Assembly (NCBI RefSeq): GCF_900290235.1
Contig: NZ_OLMK01000086.1
Coordinates: 1-64,000 of the forward strand
Length of the DNA: 64,000 nt
DNA from: Streptomyces sp. MA5143a
GTDB lineage: Bacteria; Actinomycetota; Actinomycetes; Streptomycetales; Streptomycetaceae
Direction of reading: 5' to 3'
The stretch's first letter is position 1; every line of letters starts with the position of its first letter. The notes under the pieces were generated by a model. It worked only from the letters and a program-made list of their open reading frames with translations. It did no database searches and was not told the DNA's origin. This document shows positions 20,629 to 37,528 of this stretch, in pieces. The translations under genes were made by a program, and so were the position numbers.

Positions 20629-20838
20629 TCATTCCGCGATGGCGGTCCGGGTGATCCAGCGGAAGACGGCGACCTCCTCACCGTCGATGGTGGTGAACTC
20701 ACCTTTATGTACGAAGTGCTCGTATCCGGCACCCAGGCGGTGCTTGACCTTCTCCGTGAGCGAAGTGGCGAACTGCAGCCTCTCCTCGTCCGGGAAATAC
20801 GCCGGGCCGTCGGACAGGAATACCTTGAAATTGACCAT
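20629..20838 (-). CDS. Small DUF5988-like protein
   Basis: This 69-aa soluble protein has a strong GAGGAGG ribosome site 8 bp before its ATG. Its C-terminal half (GYEHF, then VFRWITRTAIAE) matches the pattern I associate with DUF5988, a family of very small actinomycete proteins often found in biosynthetic gene clusters. No catalytic motif is visible. It lies between the LAL regulator and ccr on the same strand, with its own G-rich candidate operator about 75-95 bp upstream. It is therefore probably a cluster member rather than a chance frame. The function is unknown. Confidence 0.7.
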   Translation of the reverse strand: MVNFKVFLSDGPAYFPDEERLQFATSLTEKVKHRLGAGYEHFVHKGEFTTIDGEEVAVFRWITRTAIAE

Positions 20839-20911
20839 GCCGAAAACCTCCTCAGCCAGGGATTCACAGTGGACTTTCGCCTTGGGGAGAATCTCGCAGT
20901 GGCCCTGCGCA

Positions 20912-20934
20912 CGGACAACCCCTAGGCACCCCCG
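20912..20934 (-). promoter_or_regulatory. Candidate LAL-regulator operator upstream of the DUF5988-like gene
   Basis: On the minus strand a GGGGGTG element is followed closely by CTAGGGGTTGTCCG. The latter resembles CTAGGGGTGTCC at 15439-15450. It sits just after the regulator stop codon and points at the small gene 75-95 bp away. Confidence 0.5.
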
Positions 20935-20945
20935 TAAAGGTGGTG

Positions 20946-23687
20946 TCAGGCGGACTCGGGCAGCCCCAGCTCGATATGGAGCGGCAGTTCCTGACGCGAG
21001 GTGATGTCGAGCTTCTTGTAGACACGAGTCAGGTGTTGCTCGACGGTGCTGACCGTGATGAAGAGTTCGGACGATATCTCACGGTTTGTCATGCCACGGG
21101 AGGCCAGGACCGCCACGCGCCGCTCCGAGTCGCTGAGTTTCGCGACGGGGTCGGGGGCCCGGAGGGGGCCGCGCGCGGCGCGTGCGGCGGGGCGTCCGTC
21201 GACGAGCCCGAGGAAGGCGATCCGCTCGCGCAGCGGGCCTGCCCCGCACTCCTCGGCCAGCTGCTGGGCCTTGCGCAGGGTCAGGTCGGCGCGGGCCGGC
21301 TGGTCGAGGCCCCGGTAGGCCTCCGCGAGGTCGACCAGGACGCGGGCCAGTTCCCAGGAGTTGCCGGACGCCTGGAGGTGCTCGGCGGCCCGGGTGAGCA
21401 GTCCGGGCCGCTCGGGCGGGAGGGCGAGCTGGGCCCGTACGCGCAGCCACGACCCGGCGGCCAGGGGGGTATCACTGCCGGAGAGGGTCTCGTGGTTCTC
21501 CAGGAGTTGCTCGGCCTCCCGGGTGTTGTCGAGGGCGAGCCAGGCCTCGGCCGCGTCGATCCGCCAGGTCGGCTGTGTCCTCAGGGACGCGTCGCAGCGT
21601 TCGGCGTGGCGGCCGAGGGCCAGGAAGTCCGACAGGGCGAGATGAGGGCGGCCCACGGCCAGCAGGAACCGGCCGCGTGCCCGGAGGTAGTCCAGTCCGT
21701 GCAGGCTGCGGAAGAACCCGTCGGGCACGGGCCGGTCCAGCAGTCGGACGGCCTCCTCGTACTGTCCGGACGCGGTGCAGGCGCTGATCAGGGCGGTGAT
21801 GACCTGGCCGCACAGCCAGTGGCTGGGCGCGTCCCCGCCCAGGTCCACGATCTCGCGGGCGTGGGTCTCGGCCTCGGCGAGCCTGCCGCGGGCGAGGGCG
21901 GCCTCGGCACGCAGGGCGGTGAACAGCTGGCGCCAGCCCTCGACACCGCGCGCGGCCGCCTCCCCCTGGAAGTGCTCGCACCAGGCGTCCGCGAGGTCGG
22001 GTCGGCCGGCGGTCATGAGGTGCCGCAGTTCGGGAACGATCAGAGCGAGGGTGGTGTCGCCGAGGGACCACGCGGCGAGGTGTTCCTCGATCTCGTGGAC
22101 GCCGGGGGTCCGGACGTGGTGCCCGATGACGCAGACGCCGAGGTTGACCCCGTCGGCGCAGACCCGGCCGTCGAAGTCGTGTTCCTCGCCGCAGGCGGTC
22201 CGTTCGGAGGACATCTGCAGGGACCAGGCGTCGGGTATGCCGGGGGTGAGGCAGAAGAGCCAGGGCCAGCCCTCGTTGAAGTAGTCGGGCTGCCCGTTCG
22301 CCTCCCCTCCGCCCGCGGCCTGTGCGGCCACGGTGCGGATCATCGCCCTGCCTTCGTCCAGCCGCCCGCATCCGATCATCAGCAGGGCGGCGAGCACGGT
22401 CCGTGCCGGGCAGGCGTCCGTCCCGTGGGAGCACTCGGGCCACTCGATCCGGCCCAGGTACTGGTGCTCGACCCGCCACGGGTCGGTGCGCAGCAGTACA
22501 ACGTAACGTTTCAGCGCGAGCCTGGCCCGTTCCCAGCAGTCGGTCGCGGCGTCATGGGCGAGGTCGACGCACGCGACGGCGAAGTCGGCGTCGTCCCTGG
22601 CCAGCGCCTCGTCGGTGGCGCGTTGGAGGACGGCCATCTGCCAGGGCTCGGTGACGGCGCCGATCTCCAGCAGATAGCGGGACGTCGCTCCGGCGCCCGC
22701 GCCGCGCCGGCGAACCTCTTCGGCGGCCAGCAGCAGGATCTCGGCGCGACGGTCGGGGTCGGCGTGCTCCAGGATCTCGTCCTCGATCACCGGATGCCGC
22801 AGCCGGCAGCCGTCGGCCACACCGGCCTCACGCAGCAGGTTCAGACCGCGCGCGATCTCCGCCCCTTCCAGACGCAGGACGGCGGCGAGCCCGACGGGGT
22901 CGGAGAACTCGCGCAGCGCGGCCAGGCCCAGGGCGACGGAGGAGGCCAGCGGGCCGCTGAGGCGTACGCAGTCCCGGGCGACCCGGGAGTACAGGCCGCG
23001 CGGGCTGGGCCAGAGTGCCCCGGCGCCGACTCGGGCCCGCATGTCCAGTTCCTCGGCCAGGGCCCGGACGAGCAGGGGGCTGCCGCCGCTGAGTGCGTGC
23101 ACCGCCTCGCGGTCGGCGTCGTCCAGAGGGCCGCCGTGCAGCGTCGCACAGAGCGCGGCGGCCTGGTCACGGTCGAGGGAGCCCAGCCTGATGCGGTGGA
23201 GGTTGGGCTGGCGGAGCAGGTCGCAGTGCACGTCGCCCTGGTAGCCACCGAACGGCAGCAGGGGCACGACCACCATGATGGGGCTGTTGCGCAGCCGGCG
23301 CCGCAGGGCCGCCAGCAGACGGCGCCAGGTGGACTCCTCGTGTTCCCGCGGCCCGTCCAAGCAGATGACGACGGGTGCGCGCTCGGCGAGCGCCGCCAGA
23401 CCGTCGCTTAAGTCCGGCGGCCACACGGATTCCGGTGCTCCCGGCGGAGCGGTGCGGTCCACCCCGGGCGCGACCAGATCATCGAGGTCGGGCCGGGACA
23501 GGACGGTGGCGCCCTTCTCCAGGGCATGATGGGCGAAGCCCTCCATGAGGTCGGTCTTCCCGGAGCCGACTCCGCCCTCCAGGACGACGGTCAGGGCTGT
23601 ACCGCGCTCGCATTCGGCGAGGAGGGCCGTCATGAGTTGCAGTTTGTCGTCTCGGCCAGAAAACAACATGTACCTAACCCCAATCAC
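20946..23687 (-). CDS. LuxR-family LAL transcriptional regulator of the PKS cluster
   Basis: This protein of about 913 aa has the architecture of large ATP-binding LuxR regulators. A Walker A motif GGVGSGKT lies at about residues 38-45 and a Walker B-like VVICLDG near residue 110. A long helical TPR/MalT-like middle follows. The C-terminal LuxR helix-turn-helix contains LSDSERRVAVLASRGMTNRE and TVSTVEQHLTRVYKKL. The start is uncertain: GTG 23687 or ATG 23669, giving MLFSGRDDK, which is a more typical N-terminus. Neither has an ideal ribosome site. Leu93 is encoded by TTA (23409-23411), the bldA-dependent leucine codon. Proteins of this class activate macrolide clusters. Its position between the PKS blocks and the shared G-rich promoter motif suggest it is the pathway activator. 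Confidence 0.93.
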   Translation of the reverse strand: MIGVRYMLFSGRDDKLQLMTALLAECERGTALTVVLEGGVGSGKTDLMEGFAHHALEKGATVLSRPDLDDLVAPGVDRTAPPGAPESVWPPDLSDGLAALAERAPVVICLDGPREHEESTWRRLLAALRRRLRNSPIMVVVPLLPFGGYQGDVHCDLLRQPNLHRIRLGSLDRDQAAALCATLHGGPLDDADREAVHALSGGSPLLVRALAEELDMRARVGAGALWPSPRGLYSRVARDCVRLSGPLASSVALGLAALREFSDPVGLAAVLRLEGAEIARGLNLLREAGVADGCRLRHPVIEDEILEHADPDRRAEILLLAAEEVRRRGAGAGATSRYLLEIGAVTEPWQMAVLQRATDEALARDDADFAVACVDLAHDAATDCWERARLALKRYVVLLRTDPWRVEHQYLGRIEWPECSHGTDACPARTVLAALLMIGCGRLDEGRAMIRTVAAQAAGGGEANGQPDYFNEGWPWLFCLTPGIPDAWSLQMSSERTACGEEHDFDGRVCADGVNLGVCVIGHHVRTPGVHEIEEHLAAWSLGDTTLALIVPELRHLMTAGRPDLADAWCEHFQGEAAARGVEGWRQLFTALRAEAALARGRLAEAETHAREIVDLGGDAPSHWLCGQVITALISACTASGQYEEAVRLLDRPVPDGFFRSLHGLDYLRARGRFLLAVGRPHLALSDFLALGRHAERCDASLRTQPTWRIDAAEAWLALDNTREAEQLLENHETLSGSDTPLAAGSWLRVRAQLALPPERPGLLTRAAEHLQASGNSWELARVLVDLAEAYRGLDQPARADLTLRKAQQLAEECGAGPLRERIAFLGLVDGRPAARAARGPLRAPDPVAKLSDSERRVAVLASRGMTNREISSELFITVSTVEQHLTRVYKKLDITSRQELPLHIELGLPESA

Positions 23688-23700
23688 ACCCCACCGTGTT

Positions 23701-23735
23701 CTGCGATTTGCTTGGGATCGACCAAGAAATCGCAG
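23701..23735. promoter_or_regulatory. Long inverted repeat just upstream of the LAL regulator gene
   Basis: Arms CTGCGATTTGCTTGG (23701-23715) and CCAAGAAATCGCAG (23722-23735) flank a 6-nt loop GATCGA. They are complementary except for one unpaired base. The element lies 14 bp before the GTG start and 210 bp after the upstream PKS stop. It is more A/T-rich than its surroundings. It could be an operator, a leader hairpin or the terminator of the PKS transcript. No T-tract follows. Confidence 0.6.
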
Positions 23736-23767
23736 AGCGCGCCGGACGGTCTACAGAACTGTCCGAT

Positions 23768-23858
23768 GGGTTCAGAACCCCCGCGAAAACCACATCGGTT
23801 TTGATGAGCCGATCCCTGGTTCACTGTCGCGGCCGATCAGCCCGGTTATCGGCTCGTC
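23768..23858. promoter_or_regulatory. Two further inverted repeats in the regulator promoter region
   Basis: GGGTTCAGAACCC (23768-23780) is a perfect 6-bp palindrome around a central A. GATGAGCCGAT (23803-23813) and ATCGGCTCGTC (23848-23858) form inverted arms with one mismatch, 34 bp apart. They lie in the 257-bp gap that must hold the regulator promoter. No function is assigned. Confidence 0.4.
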
Positions 23859-23944
23859 ACCAACATAGCCAAGGGCCAGCGACCATGGAAGCCAGCATTC
23901 CGGAAACGGGCTGGATGCGCAGTGTAAAGATTCTCAGAGTTTGA

Positions 23945-30532
<6,588 letters not shown>

Positions 30533-30575
30533 ACGTGCGTCACTTTCCTCGAGGTGGGGGGTGAGCTGCCGGCGG

Positions 30576-30639
30576 GGCACGTGGGGGGCGGCGTGCCGGA
30601 GCGGGTGGTGCACCGCCGGGCCAGGCGGCCGGGCGGTGC
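30576..30639. other. Intercistronic hairpins between two PKS genes
   Basis: The 130-bp gap between the PKS genes holds inverted repeats. GGCACG and CGTGCC flank a G-rich loop near 30576-30598. GCACCGCC (30610-30617) pairs with GGCGGTGC (30632-30639). They could affect processing or polarity. No promoter-like sequence was recognised here. Confidence 0.35.
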
Positions 30640-30662
30640 GGCCGGGGCGGATTCCGGCGGTT

Positions 30663-33600
30663 TCAGGGCAGTCGGACGCCGTCGTCGACCATGGCGAAGA
30701 GGTCGTCGTCGGAGGCCGTGTCGAGGTCGTGGTGCGGATCGTGCTCGGTGTCGTGGCCGTCGGTGGTGGCGTCCGGTCGGCGCCACGTCTCCAACAGGTG
30801 CCGCAGCCGCTCGTCGAGGTGCCTGCGGTCCGGGTCGTCGGGGGCGACCTCCCCGAGGTGCCGGAGGAGACCGTCGAGGAGGGTCAGTGCCTCCTGGGCC
30901 GGTGACGCCTGCGGCGGCGCGAGCTCGGCGCGCAGCAGGGCCACCAGCGCCTGGGGGGTGGGGTGGTCGAAGACGAGGGTCGCGGGCAGCCGCAGTCCGG
31001 TGGCGGCGCCGAGGCTGTTGCGCAGCTCGACGGCGGTCAGGGAGTCGAAGCCGAGTTCGCGGAAGGTGCGCTGCGAGCCGAGGGTCTGCGGCGAGCCGTG
31101 TCCGAGGACGGTGGCGGTGTGCGTGTGGACGAGGTCGAGCAGCAGCTGGTCGCGCTCGCTGTCGGACAGCGGGGCCAGCCGCTCGGCGAGGGCGGGTTCG
31201 CCCGCCGCGGCGCCGGCCGCGCGCCGCAGGGCGGAGGTCTGGACGAGGGCGCGGAACACGGCGGGCAGGGTGCCCGCCTCGGCCTGTCCGCGCAGGGCGG
31301 CGGTGTCCAGTGCCAGGGGTGCCACGGCGGGGGCGTCCACGCCGAGGGCGGTGTCGAACAGGGCGAGGCCCTGGTCGGCCCCGAGGGCGCGCAGGCCGGA
31401 CCGGGCCATGCGGCGCTGGTCGGTGTCGCCGAGTCCGGCGGTCATGCCGTCGCCCGCTTGTTCCCAGGCTCCCCAGAGCAGGGAGACGGCGGCGAGCCCG
31501 CGGGCCCTGCGCTGTGCCGCGAGGGCGTCCAGGCAGGTGTTCGCGGCGGCGTAGTTGGCCTGGCCGGGGTTGCCGGTGAAGCCGGACGCGGAGGAGAACA
31601 GGGCGAACACCGCCGGGTCGTGGCCGAGTTCGCGGGTGACGGAGTCGAGGTGGGCGGCGGCGTCGGCCTTGGGGAGCAGGACGCGGTGGAGCTGCTCGTC
31701 GGTGAGTCCCGCGGCGATGCCGTCGTCGAGGACGCCCGCGGTGTGGACGATCGCCGTGGTGGGCCGGTCGGCGGGCAGGCCGGCCAGGGCGGTTCGCAGG
31801 GCGTCGCGGTCGGCGACGTCGCAGGCGAGGGTGGTGACGTCGGCGGCGCCCGCCGCGCGCAGGTCCGCCTCCAGTTCCGCGGCCCCGGGGGCGGCGGGGC
31901 CGCGACGGCCGAGCAGCAGCAGGTGACGGGCGCCGTGGTGGGTGACGAGGTGCCGGGCGACGAGGCCGCCGAGGTGGCCGCCCGCGCCGGTGACCACGAA
32001 AGTGCCTGTCGGGTCCGGGCGGCGGGGCACGGTGAGGACGGCCTTGCCGACCAGCTTGGCCTGGCTGAGCGCGCGGAACGCGTCCCGGGCCCGGCGGATG
32101 TCCCACACCGTCAGCGGGGGCGGGGTGAGCGCCCCGTCCGCGAACAGGTCGAGGACCGCCCGGAGCATCTCGCGCATCCGGTCGGGGGACGCCTCCTGGA
32201 GGTCGTACGCCTGGTAGGTGACGCCGGGGTGGGCGGCGGCCACGTCCTGCGGGTCGCGGATGTCGGTCTTGCCCATCTCCAGGAAGTGGCCGCCGCGCGG
32301 CAGCAGTCCGAGGCCCGCGTCGACGAACTCCCCCGCCAGGCAGTCGAGGACGACGTCCATGCCCTGCCCGTCGGTGGTCCGCCGGAAGTGGTCGGCGAAG
32401 CCGAGGCTGCGCGAATCGGCGGTGTGGTCGTCGTCGAGCCCGGCGGCGCTCAGTACGTGCCGTTTCCCGGCGCTGGAGGTGGCGTACACCTCGGCGCCCA
32501 GATGGCGGGCGAGCTGGACGGCGGCCGTGCCGACGCCTCCGGCGCCCGCGTGGACGAGCACCTTCTGGCCGGGGCGGACGCCCGCGAGGTCCACGAGGCC
32601 GTAGTAGGCCGTGAGGTAGGCGATGGGTACGGCGGCGGCCTGTGCGAAGGTCCAGCCGTCGGGCATCGGTGCCAGCCAACGGTGGTCGGTGACGGCGACC
32701 GGGCCGAAGGTGGCGGGGCCGAGGCCGAGGACCCGGTCACCGGGCCGGAGGTCGGGCACGTCGGGGCCGACGGCGGTGACGACACCGGCGAGTTCGCCGC
32801 CGAGGCCGCGCATGCCGGGGACGAGGCCGAGGGCGACGACGACGTCCCGGAAGTTGACTCCGCAGGCGCGCACCTCGACCAGCACCTGGCCGGACCCGAG
32901 GGGTGCACCGAGGCTGTCGGGTGCCGGGACGAGCGCGAGGTCGTCGATGGTCGCGCCGTCGCCCGCGCGGTCGAGGACCCAGGGTCCGGGTCCGGGCGGG
33001 GGCAGCAGCGCCGGGTCGCGGGTGAGCGGCACCAGGCGGGGCGTGTGGAGGGTGCCGGCGCGGAGGGCGAGGCGGGGTTCGGGGTGGGCGAGGGCTCGGC
33101 CGAGGACGGCGGCCGACGCGTCGTCGCCGTCCCAGTCGACGACGGTGATCCGGTCGGGGTTCTCGTGCGCGGCGGAACTCAGCAGCCCCCACACGGCCGC
33201 CGCGACGGGGTCGGCGGCGGGGTCGTCGTCGCCGACCCGTGCGGCGCCCCGAAGGAGCACGGTGAGCCGGGCGCCGCTGTCGTCGGTCGACCAGCGTCGT
33301 ACGGTGTCGAGCGCCCGGCGGGTCGCGGTGTGCACGGCCGTCACGGCGTCCGGGTCGCCCGGTTCGGTGCCGGGCGGCAGCGCGGCGTCGAGGGCGACGA
33401 CGATCTGGTCGGCGTCCCGTGCGGCGGTGGCCGGGTCAGGGTGGTGGGCCGCGCCGGGGAACAGGGGCAGTCGGCCCGGGTCGCCGACGAGTGCCCAGCG
33501 GTCGGCCGGGGCGGCGGGCTCGGCCGGGAGGGGGACCTCCCCCCAGCCGGGCAGGAGGAGATCGCGGTCCGGGACGGCGGCCTGCGCGGGAGCGGTCGGA

Positions 33601-36600
33601 CCGGGGGCGGCGCGGACGGTGAGCGAGCGGATGTCCGCCACGGGGCTGCCCGTGGGATCCGCGAGGGCGAGGGCGAAGCTGTCGGGGCCGGTGGGGGTGA
33701 TCCGGACGCGCAGCGCGGTGGCCCCGGTGGCGTGGAGGGTCACTCCGTCCCACACGAACGGCAGCCTGCCCTCGTCGGCCGTCTCCGCGGCGGGGCCGCC
33801 GGCGAACACGGCGGCGTGCAGGGCGGCGTCGGCGAGCGCCGGGTGGAGGGCGAAGTCGTCGGCGTCCGTGACGGTTTCGGGCAGCGCGACCTCCGCGTAC
33901 ACCTCGTCGCCGTGGCGCCAGGCCCGTCGTACGCCCCGGAAGGTGGGCCCGTAGCCGAAACCGGCGGCGGCGAAACCGGGGTAGAGGGTGTCGGTGTCGA
34001 GGGGGGTGGCTCCGGCGGGGGGCCACGCGGCGCCGCTTGCCGGGTCGGTGGCGGGTTGTTCGGCGTCGAGGACGCCGTCGGCGTGGGTGGTCCAGTCGTC
34101 GCCGTCGGCCGTCTCGGGTCGGGAGGCCACGCGGAACGCGGACCGCCCGTCGGCGTCGGGCTCGCTGACGACGGCCTGGATGCGGACGCCTCCGGTGGCG
34201 GGCAGTACGAGTGGGGCCTGGAGGACGAGTTCGCCGACGCGCAGGGCCGTACGGGCGGCCCCGTGGTGCCGGGAGGCGGCGTGCAGGGCGAGTTCGAGGA
34301 GGGCGGTTCCGGGGACGAGGACGGTGCCGCCCACCGCGTGGTCGGCCAGCCAGGGGTGGGTGTCCAGGCCGAGGCGGCCGGTCAGCAGCAGGGTGCCGGT
34401 ACCGGCGACGGTGACGGCGGCGCCGAGCAGGGGGTGTCCGGCGGCGGGCAGTCCGGCCGCGCCGGTGGCGGCTGACGCCCCGGGCCGGGGCCGCAGCCAG
34501 TAGTGCCGGTGCTGGAAGGCGTAGGTCGGCAGGGACACGGGGCGGGCGCCCCGGCCCGCGTAGAAGGCGGCCCAGTCGACCGGGACGCCGCGGGTGTGCA
34601 GATGGGCCAGCGCGGTGACGAGCGCCGTTGCCTCGGGCTGGTCGCGGCGTTGGGCCGCCACGGGCCGGGCGGTGTCCTCGTCTCCGTCGGCCATCGCGGT
34701 CAGCGCGGCGTCCGGGCCGAGTTCGAGGGAGGTGGTGACGCCCGCCGCGCGCAGGGTGCGGGTCACGTCGTGGAAGCGGACGGTGTCGCGGACCTGTCGG
34801 GCCCAGTAGTCCGGCGACCGCCACTCCTCGTCGGTCTGCGGGGCACCGGTGACGCTGGAGACGACGGGGATCGTCGGGGGGCGGAAGGTGAGGGTCCGGA
34901 CGACGTCGCGGAAGGCGTCGAGCATGGGGTTCATCAACGGCGAGTGGAAGGCGTGGGACACGCGCAGCGTCCGGGTGCGGCGGCCGAGTCCGCTGAAGTG
35001 CTCGGCGACAGGGGCGACCGCCTCCGCGGTGCCCGAGGCCACCACGGACCGTTCGCCGTTGACGGCCGCGAGGGCGACGGTGTCCTCCCGCCCCGCGAGC
35101 AGCGGCGCGACCTCCTCCTCGGTGGCCTCGACGGCCACCATGGCGCCACCGGCCGGCAGGGCCTGCATGAGCCGGCCGCGGGCGGCCACCAGGGCACAGG
35201 CGTCGGGCAGCGCGAGCATGCCGGAGACGTGGGCGGCGGTGAGTTCGCCGATGGAGTGTCCGGCCAGGTGGCGGGGGGTGACTCCCCAGCTCTCCACGAG
35301 CCGGAACAGCGCCACCTCCATCGCGAAGGTCGCGGCCTGGGTGTACTGGGTCTCGTCGAGGAGCGCGGACGCGTCGGTGCCGGGCTCGGCGAACATGAGG
35401 TCCCGCAGGGGCCGTTCGAGGTGTCGGTCGAGTTCGGCGCAGACGGCGTCGAGGGCCTGCGCGAACACCGGGAAGACGGCGTGCAGTTCACGGCCCATCC
35501 CGGGGCGCTGGGCGCCCTGCCCGGTGAACAGGAAGGCGCAGACCTGTTCGTCGGCCAGGCCCGTCACCAGTCCGGGTGCCGGTTCCCCGGCGGCGAGGGC
35601 CTTCAGGGCGCGGGTGAGGTCGTCGCCGTCCGAGACGACGGCCACGGCACGGTGGTCGAGGGCGGTCCGGGTGGTGGCGGTGGCGTGACCGGCGTCGAGC
35701 AGCCGCGGGGCGGTGGCGCCGCTCATGTGCACGTGCAACCTGGCGGCCTGGGACCGCAGGGCGTCGGTGTCGCGGGCGGACACGAGGACCGGTACGACGG
35801 GCAGCGGCACGACGGTGTCCGCCTCACCGCCGGTGTCCGCCTCACCTGCGGTGTCCGCCTCACCTGCGGGTTCCGCCTCACCTGCGGGTTCCGCGTCCGT
35901 CGGGGCCTGTTCGAGGATCACATGGGCGTTGGTGCCGCTCACGCCGAAGGAGGAGACTGCGGCCCGGCGGGGGCGGTCGAGGTCGGGCCAGTCGCGCGGT
36001 TCCATGAGCAGTTCGACGGCCCCGGCGGTCCAGTCGACCTGTGGTGACGGCCGGTCGACATGGAGGGTGCGGGGCAGCCTGCCGTGACGCATGGCCATGA
36101 CCATCTTGATGACGCCGGCGGCACCGGCGGCGGCCTGGGTGTGCGCCAGGTTCGACTTCACCGACCCCAGCCACAGCGGTTGCCCATCGGGTCGCTCCGC
36201 CCCGTAGGTCGCCAGGAGCGCCTGGGCCTCCACGGGGTCGCCGAGGCGGGTGCCGGTGCCGTGCCCCTCCACGACGTCGACATCGGCGGCGGTCAGTCGG
36301 GCGTTCGCCAGGGCCTGGCGGATGACACGCTGCTGGGAGGGGCCGTTGGGTGCGGTCAGACCGTTGGACGCGCCGTCCTGATTGACGGCGGTGCCGCGGA
36401 CCACGGCGAGGATCCGGTGCCCGTGGCGGCGGGCGTCCGTGAGCCGCTCCACGACCAGCACGGCGGCGCCCTCGCCCCACGCGGTGCCGTCGGCGGCGTC
36501 CGCGTACGACCGGCAGCGGCCGAAGGGCGCCACATTGCCCTGTCGGCTGCTCTCGACGAACGTGGCCGGGCTGGACATGACGGTGGCGCCGCCGGCCAGC

Positions 36601-37280
36601 GCCAGGTCGCACTCCCCCGCCCGCAGTGCCTGGGCGGCGAGGTGCAGGGTGACCAGGGAGGAGGAGCAGGCCGTGTCCACGGTGAGGGCCGGCCCCTCCA
36701 GACCGAGGGTGTAGGCGACCCGGCCGGAGAGCACACTGCCGGACATGCCGGTACTCATCAGGCCCTGCACCTCGTCGGGGAGGGTGGACAGTTCGCCGCC
36801 GTAGTCGTGGTACATGAGGCCCGCGTAGACGCCGGTGCGGCTGCCGGCCAGCGAGGACGGCACGATCCGGGCGTGCTCCAGCGCCTCCCAGGCGACCTCC
36901 AGCAGCAGCCGCTGCTGCGGATCCATCGCCAGGGCCTCACGGGGCGAGATCCCGAAGAAACCGGCGTCGAACTCGCCCGCGTCGTACAGGAAGGCGCCCT
37001 CCCGGGCGCGGCTGGTGCCGAGCCCGTCGTCGTCGGCGAACAGGGCGTCGAAGTCCCAGCCGCGGTTGTCGGGCATGGGGCCCACCGCGTCGCGGCCCTC
37101 GTCCACCAGCCGCCACAGCTCGTCGGGGCCGTGGACACCGCTGGGGAACCGGCAGCCGATGCCGACGATCGCCAGGGGTTCGCTGTCGGCGTCCTCCAGC
37201 TGCTTCAGCCGTCTGTGCGCCTTGCGGAGATCGCCCGTCATCGTACGGATGTATTCGACGAGTCGAGCTTCGTCCGTCAC
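30663..37280 (-). CDS. Single-module type I PKS, fully reducing (KS-AT-DH-ER-KR-ACP), malonyl-type
   Basis: This 2205-aa single-module PKS has an N-terminal docking helix ([20 protein letters not shown]). The KS has VDTACSSSL near residue 200. The AT carries GHSIG (about 675) and HAFH, indicating malonyl-CoA. The DH is intact ([10 protein letters not shown] near 980, DAALHA). The ER has [11 protein letters not shown] near 1577. The KR has LDDG (B type) and Tyr in QANYAAANT. The ACP has LGFDSL near 2070. The C-terminal segment ([15 protein letters not shown]) is docking-like and could pair with the helix of the downstream PKS. The start is GTG with AGGGGG upstream. The predicted product of this extension is a saturated two-carbon unit without a branch. 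It is divergent from the type II thioesterase gene. Confidence 0.95.
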   Translation of the reverse strand: MTDEARLVEYIRTMTGDLRKAHRRLKQLEDADSEPLAIVGIGCRFPSGVHGPDELWRLVDEGRDAVGPMPDNRGWDFDALFADDDGLGTSRAREGAFLYDAGEFDAGFFGISPREALAMDPQQRLLLEVAWEALEHARIVPSSLAGSRTGVYAGLMYHDYGGELSTLPDEVQGLMSTGMSGSVLSGRVAYTLGLEGPALTVDTACSSSLVTLHLAAQALRAGECDLALAGGATVMSSPATFVESSRQGNVAPFGRCRSYADAADGTAWGEGAAVLVVERLTDARRHGHRILAVVRGTAVNQDGASNGLTAPNGPSQQRVIRQALANARLTAADVDVVEGHGTGTRLGDPVEAQALLATYGAERPDGQPLWLGSVKSNLAHTQAAAGAAGVIKMVMAMRHGRLPRTLHVDRPSPQVDWTAGAVELLMEPRDWPDLDRPRRAAVSSFGVSGTNAHVILEQAPTDAEPAGEAEPAGEADTAGEADTGGEADTVVPLPVVPVLVSARDTDALRSQAARLHVHMSGATAPRLLDAGHATATTRTALDHRAVAVVSDGDDLTRALKALAAGEPAPGLVTGLADEQVCAFLFTGQGAQRPGMGRELHAVFPVFAQALDAVCAELDRHLERPLRDLMFAEPGTDASALLDETQYTQAATFAMEVALFRLVESWGVTPRHLAGHSIGELTAAHVSGMLALPDACALVAARGRLMQALPAGGAMVAVEATEEEVAPLLAGREDTVALAAVNGERSVVASGTAEAVAPVAEHFSGLGRRTRTLRVSHAFHSPLMNPMLDAFRDVVRTLTFRPPTIPVVSSVTGAPQTDEEWRSPDYWARQVRDTVRFHDVTRTLRAAGVTTSLELGPDAALTAMADGDEDTARPVAAQRRDQPEATALVTALAHLHTRGVPVDWAAFYAGRGARPVSLPTYAFQHRHYWLRPRPGASAATGAAGLPAAGHPLLGAAVTVAGTGTLLLTGRLGLDTHPWLADHAVGGTVLVPGTALLELALHAASRHHGAARTALRVGELVLQAPLVLPATGGVRIQAVVSEPDADGRSAFRVASRPETADGDDWTTHADGVLDAEQPATDPASGAAWPPAGATPLDTDTLYPGFAAAGFGYGPTFRGVRRAWRHGDEVYAEVALPETVTDADDFALHPALADAALHAAVFAGGPAAETADEGRLPFVWDGVTLHATGATALRVRITPTGPDSFALALADPTGSPVADIRSLTVRAAPGPTAPAQAAVPDRDLLLPGWGEVPLPAEPAAPADRWALVGDPGRLPLFPGAAHHPDPATAARDADQIVVALDAALPPGTEPGDPDAVTAVHTATRRALDTVRRWSTDDSGARLTVLLRGAARVGDDDPAADPVAAAVWGLLSSAAHENPDRITVVDWDGDDASAAVLGRALAHPEPRLALRAGTLHTPRLVPLTRDPALLPPPGPGPWVLDRAGDGATIDDLALVPAPDSLGAPLGSGQVLVEVRACGVNFRDVVVALGLVPGMRGLGGELAGVVTAVGPDVPDLRPGDRVLGLGPATFGPVAVTDHRWLAPMPDGWTFAQAAAVPIAYLTAYYGLVDLAGVRPGQKVLVHAGAGGVGTAAVQLARHLGAEVYATSSAGKRHVLSAAGLDDDHTADSRSLGFADHFRRTTDGQGMDVVLDCLAGEFVDAGLGLLPRGGHFLEMGKTDIRDPQDVAAAHPGVTYQAYDLQEASPDRMREMLRAVLDLFADGALTPPPLTVWDIRRARDAFRALSQAKLVGKAVLTVPRRPDPTGTFVVTGAGGHLGGLVARHLVTHHGARHLLLLGRRGPAAPGAAELEADLRAAGAADVTTLACDVADRDALRTALAGLPADRPTTAIVHTAGVLDDGIAAGLTDEQLHRVLLPKADAAAHLDSVTRELGHDPAVFALFSSASGFTGNPGQANYAAANTCLDALAAQRRARGLAAVSLLWGAWEQAGDGMTAGLGDTDQRRMARSGLRALGADQGLALFDTALGVDAPAVAPLALDTAALRGQAEAGTLPAVFRALVQTSALRRAAGAAAGEPALAERLAPLSDSERDQLLLDLVHTHTATVLGHGSPQTLGSQRTFRELGFDSLTAVELRNSLGAATGLRLPATLVFDHPTPQALVALLRAELAPPQASPAQEALTLLDGLLRHLGEVAPDDPDRRHLDERLRHLLETWRRPDATTDGHDTEHDPHHDLDTASDDDLFAMVDDGVRLP

Positions 37281-37405
37281 TGGAACCCCCTGGGGTCGGA
37301 GCCGTGCGGATGTTCACCAGGGAGCGGGCAGCGGTCGCCGCAGGACGGCGGGCCGAGCGGTCCTGGAAGATTGGACTTTCAAGTAGACGAGATCATGGGC
37401 GGGTA

Positions 37406-37454
37406 CCGACACCCCTGACCTCGCCCCGGGAGGTTAGGGGTGGGGTCAGGGGGC
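37406..37454. promoter_or_regulatory. Candidate LAL-regulator operators in the divergent PKS/thioesterase promoter
   Basis: On the plus strand AGGGGTGGGGTCAGGGGGC (37436-37454) points at the thioesterase, whose start is about 75 bp away. On the minus strand GGTCAGGGGTGTCGG (37406-37420) points at the PKS gene. ACCCCTGACC and GGTTAGGGGT form a 10-bp inverted repeat with one mismatch. Motifs recur at 15396-15452, 20567-20585 and 20912-20934. Confidence 0.55.
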
Positions 37455-37528
37455 CGACGGCGGCCGGGCGACGGCCGCCGGCTGTTAGCGTCCGAGGACC
37501 GCCAGCCCCCAGCTTCCGGAGCCGACAG

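Noticed and set aside
20557-20925. A 122-aa plus-strand open frame over the small gene
   Set aside because: The minus-strand 69-aa frame has a strong ribosome site and a DUF5988-like pattern; the plus frame has neither.
23701-23735. The inverted repeat as a transposon end or attachment site
   Set aside because: There is no transposase, integrase or flanking direct repeat nearby.
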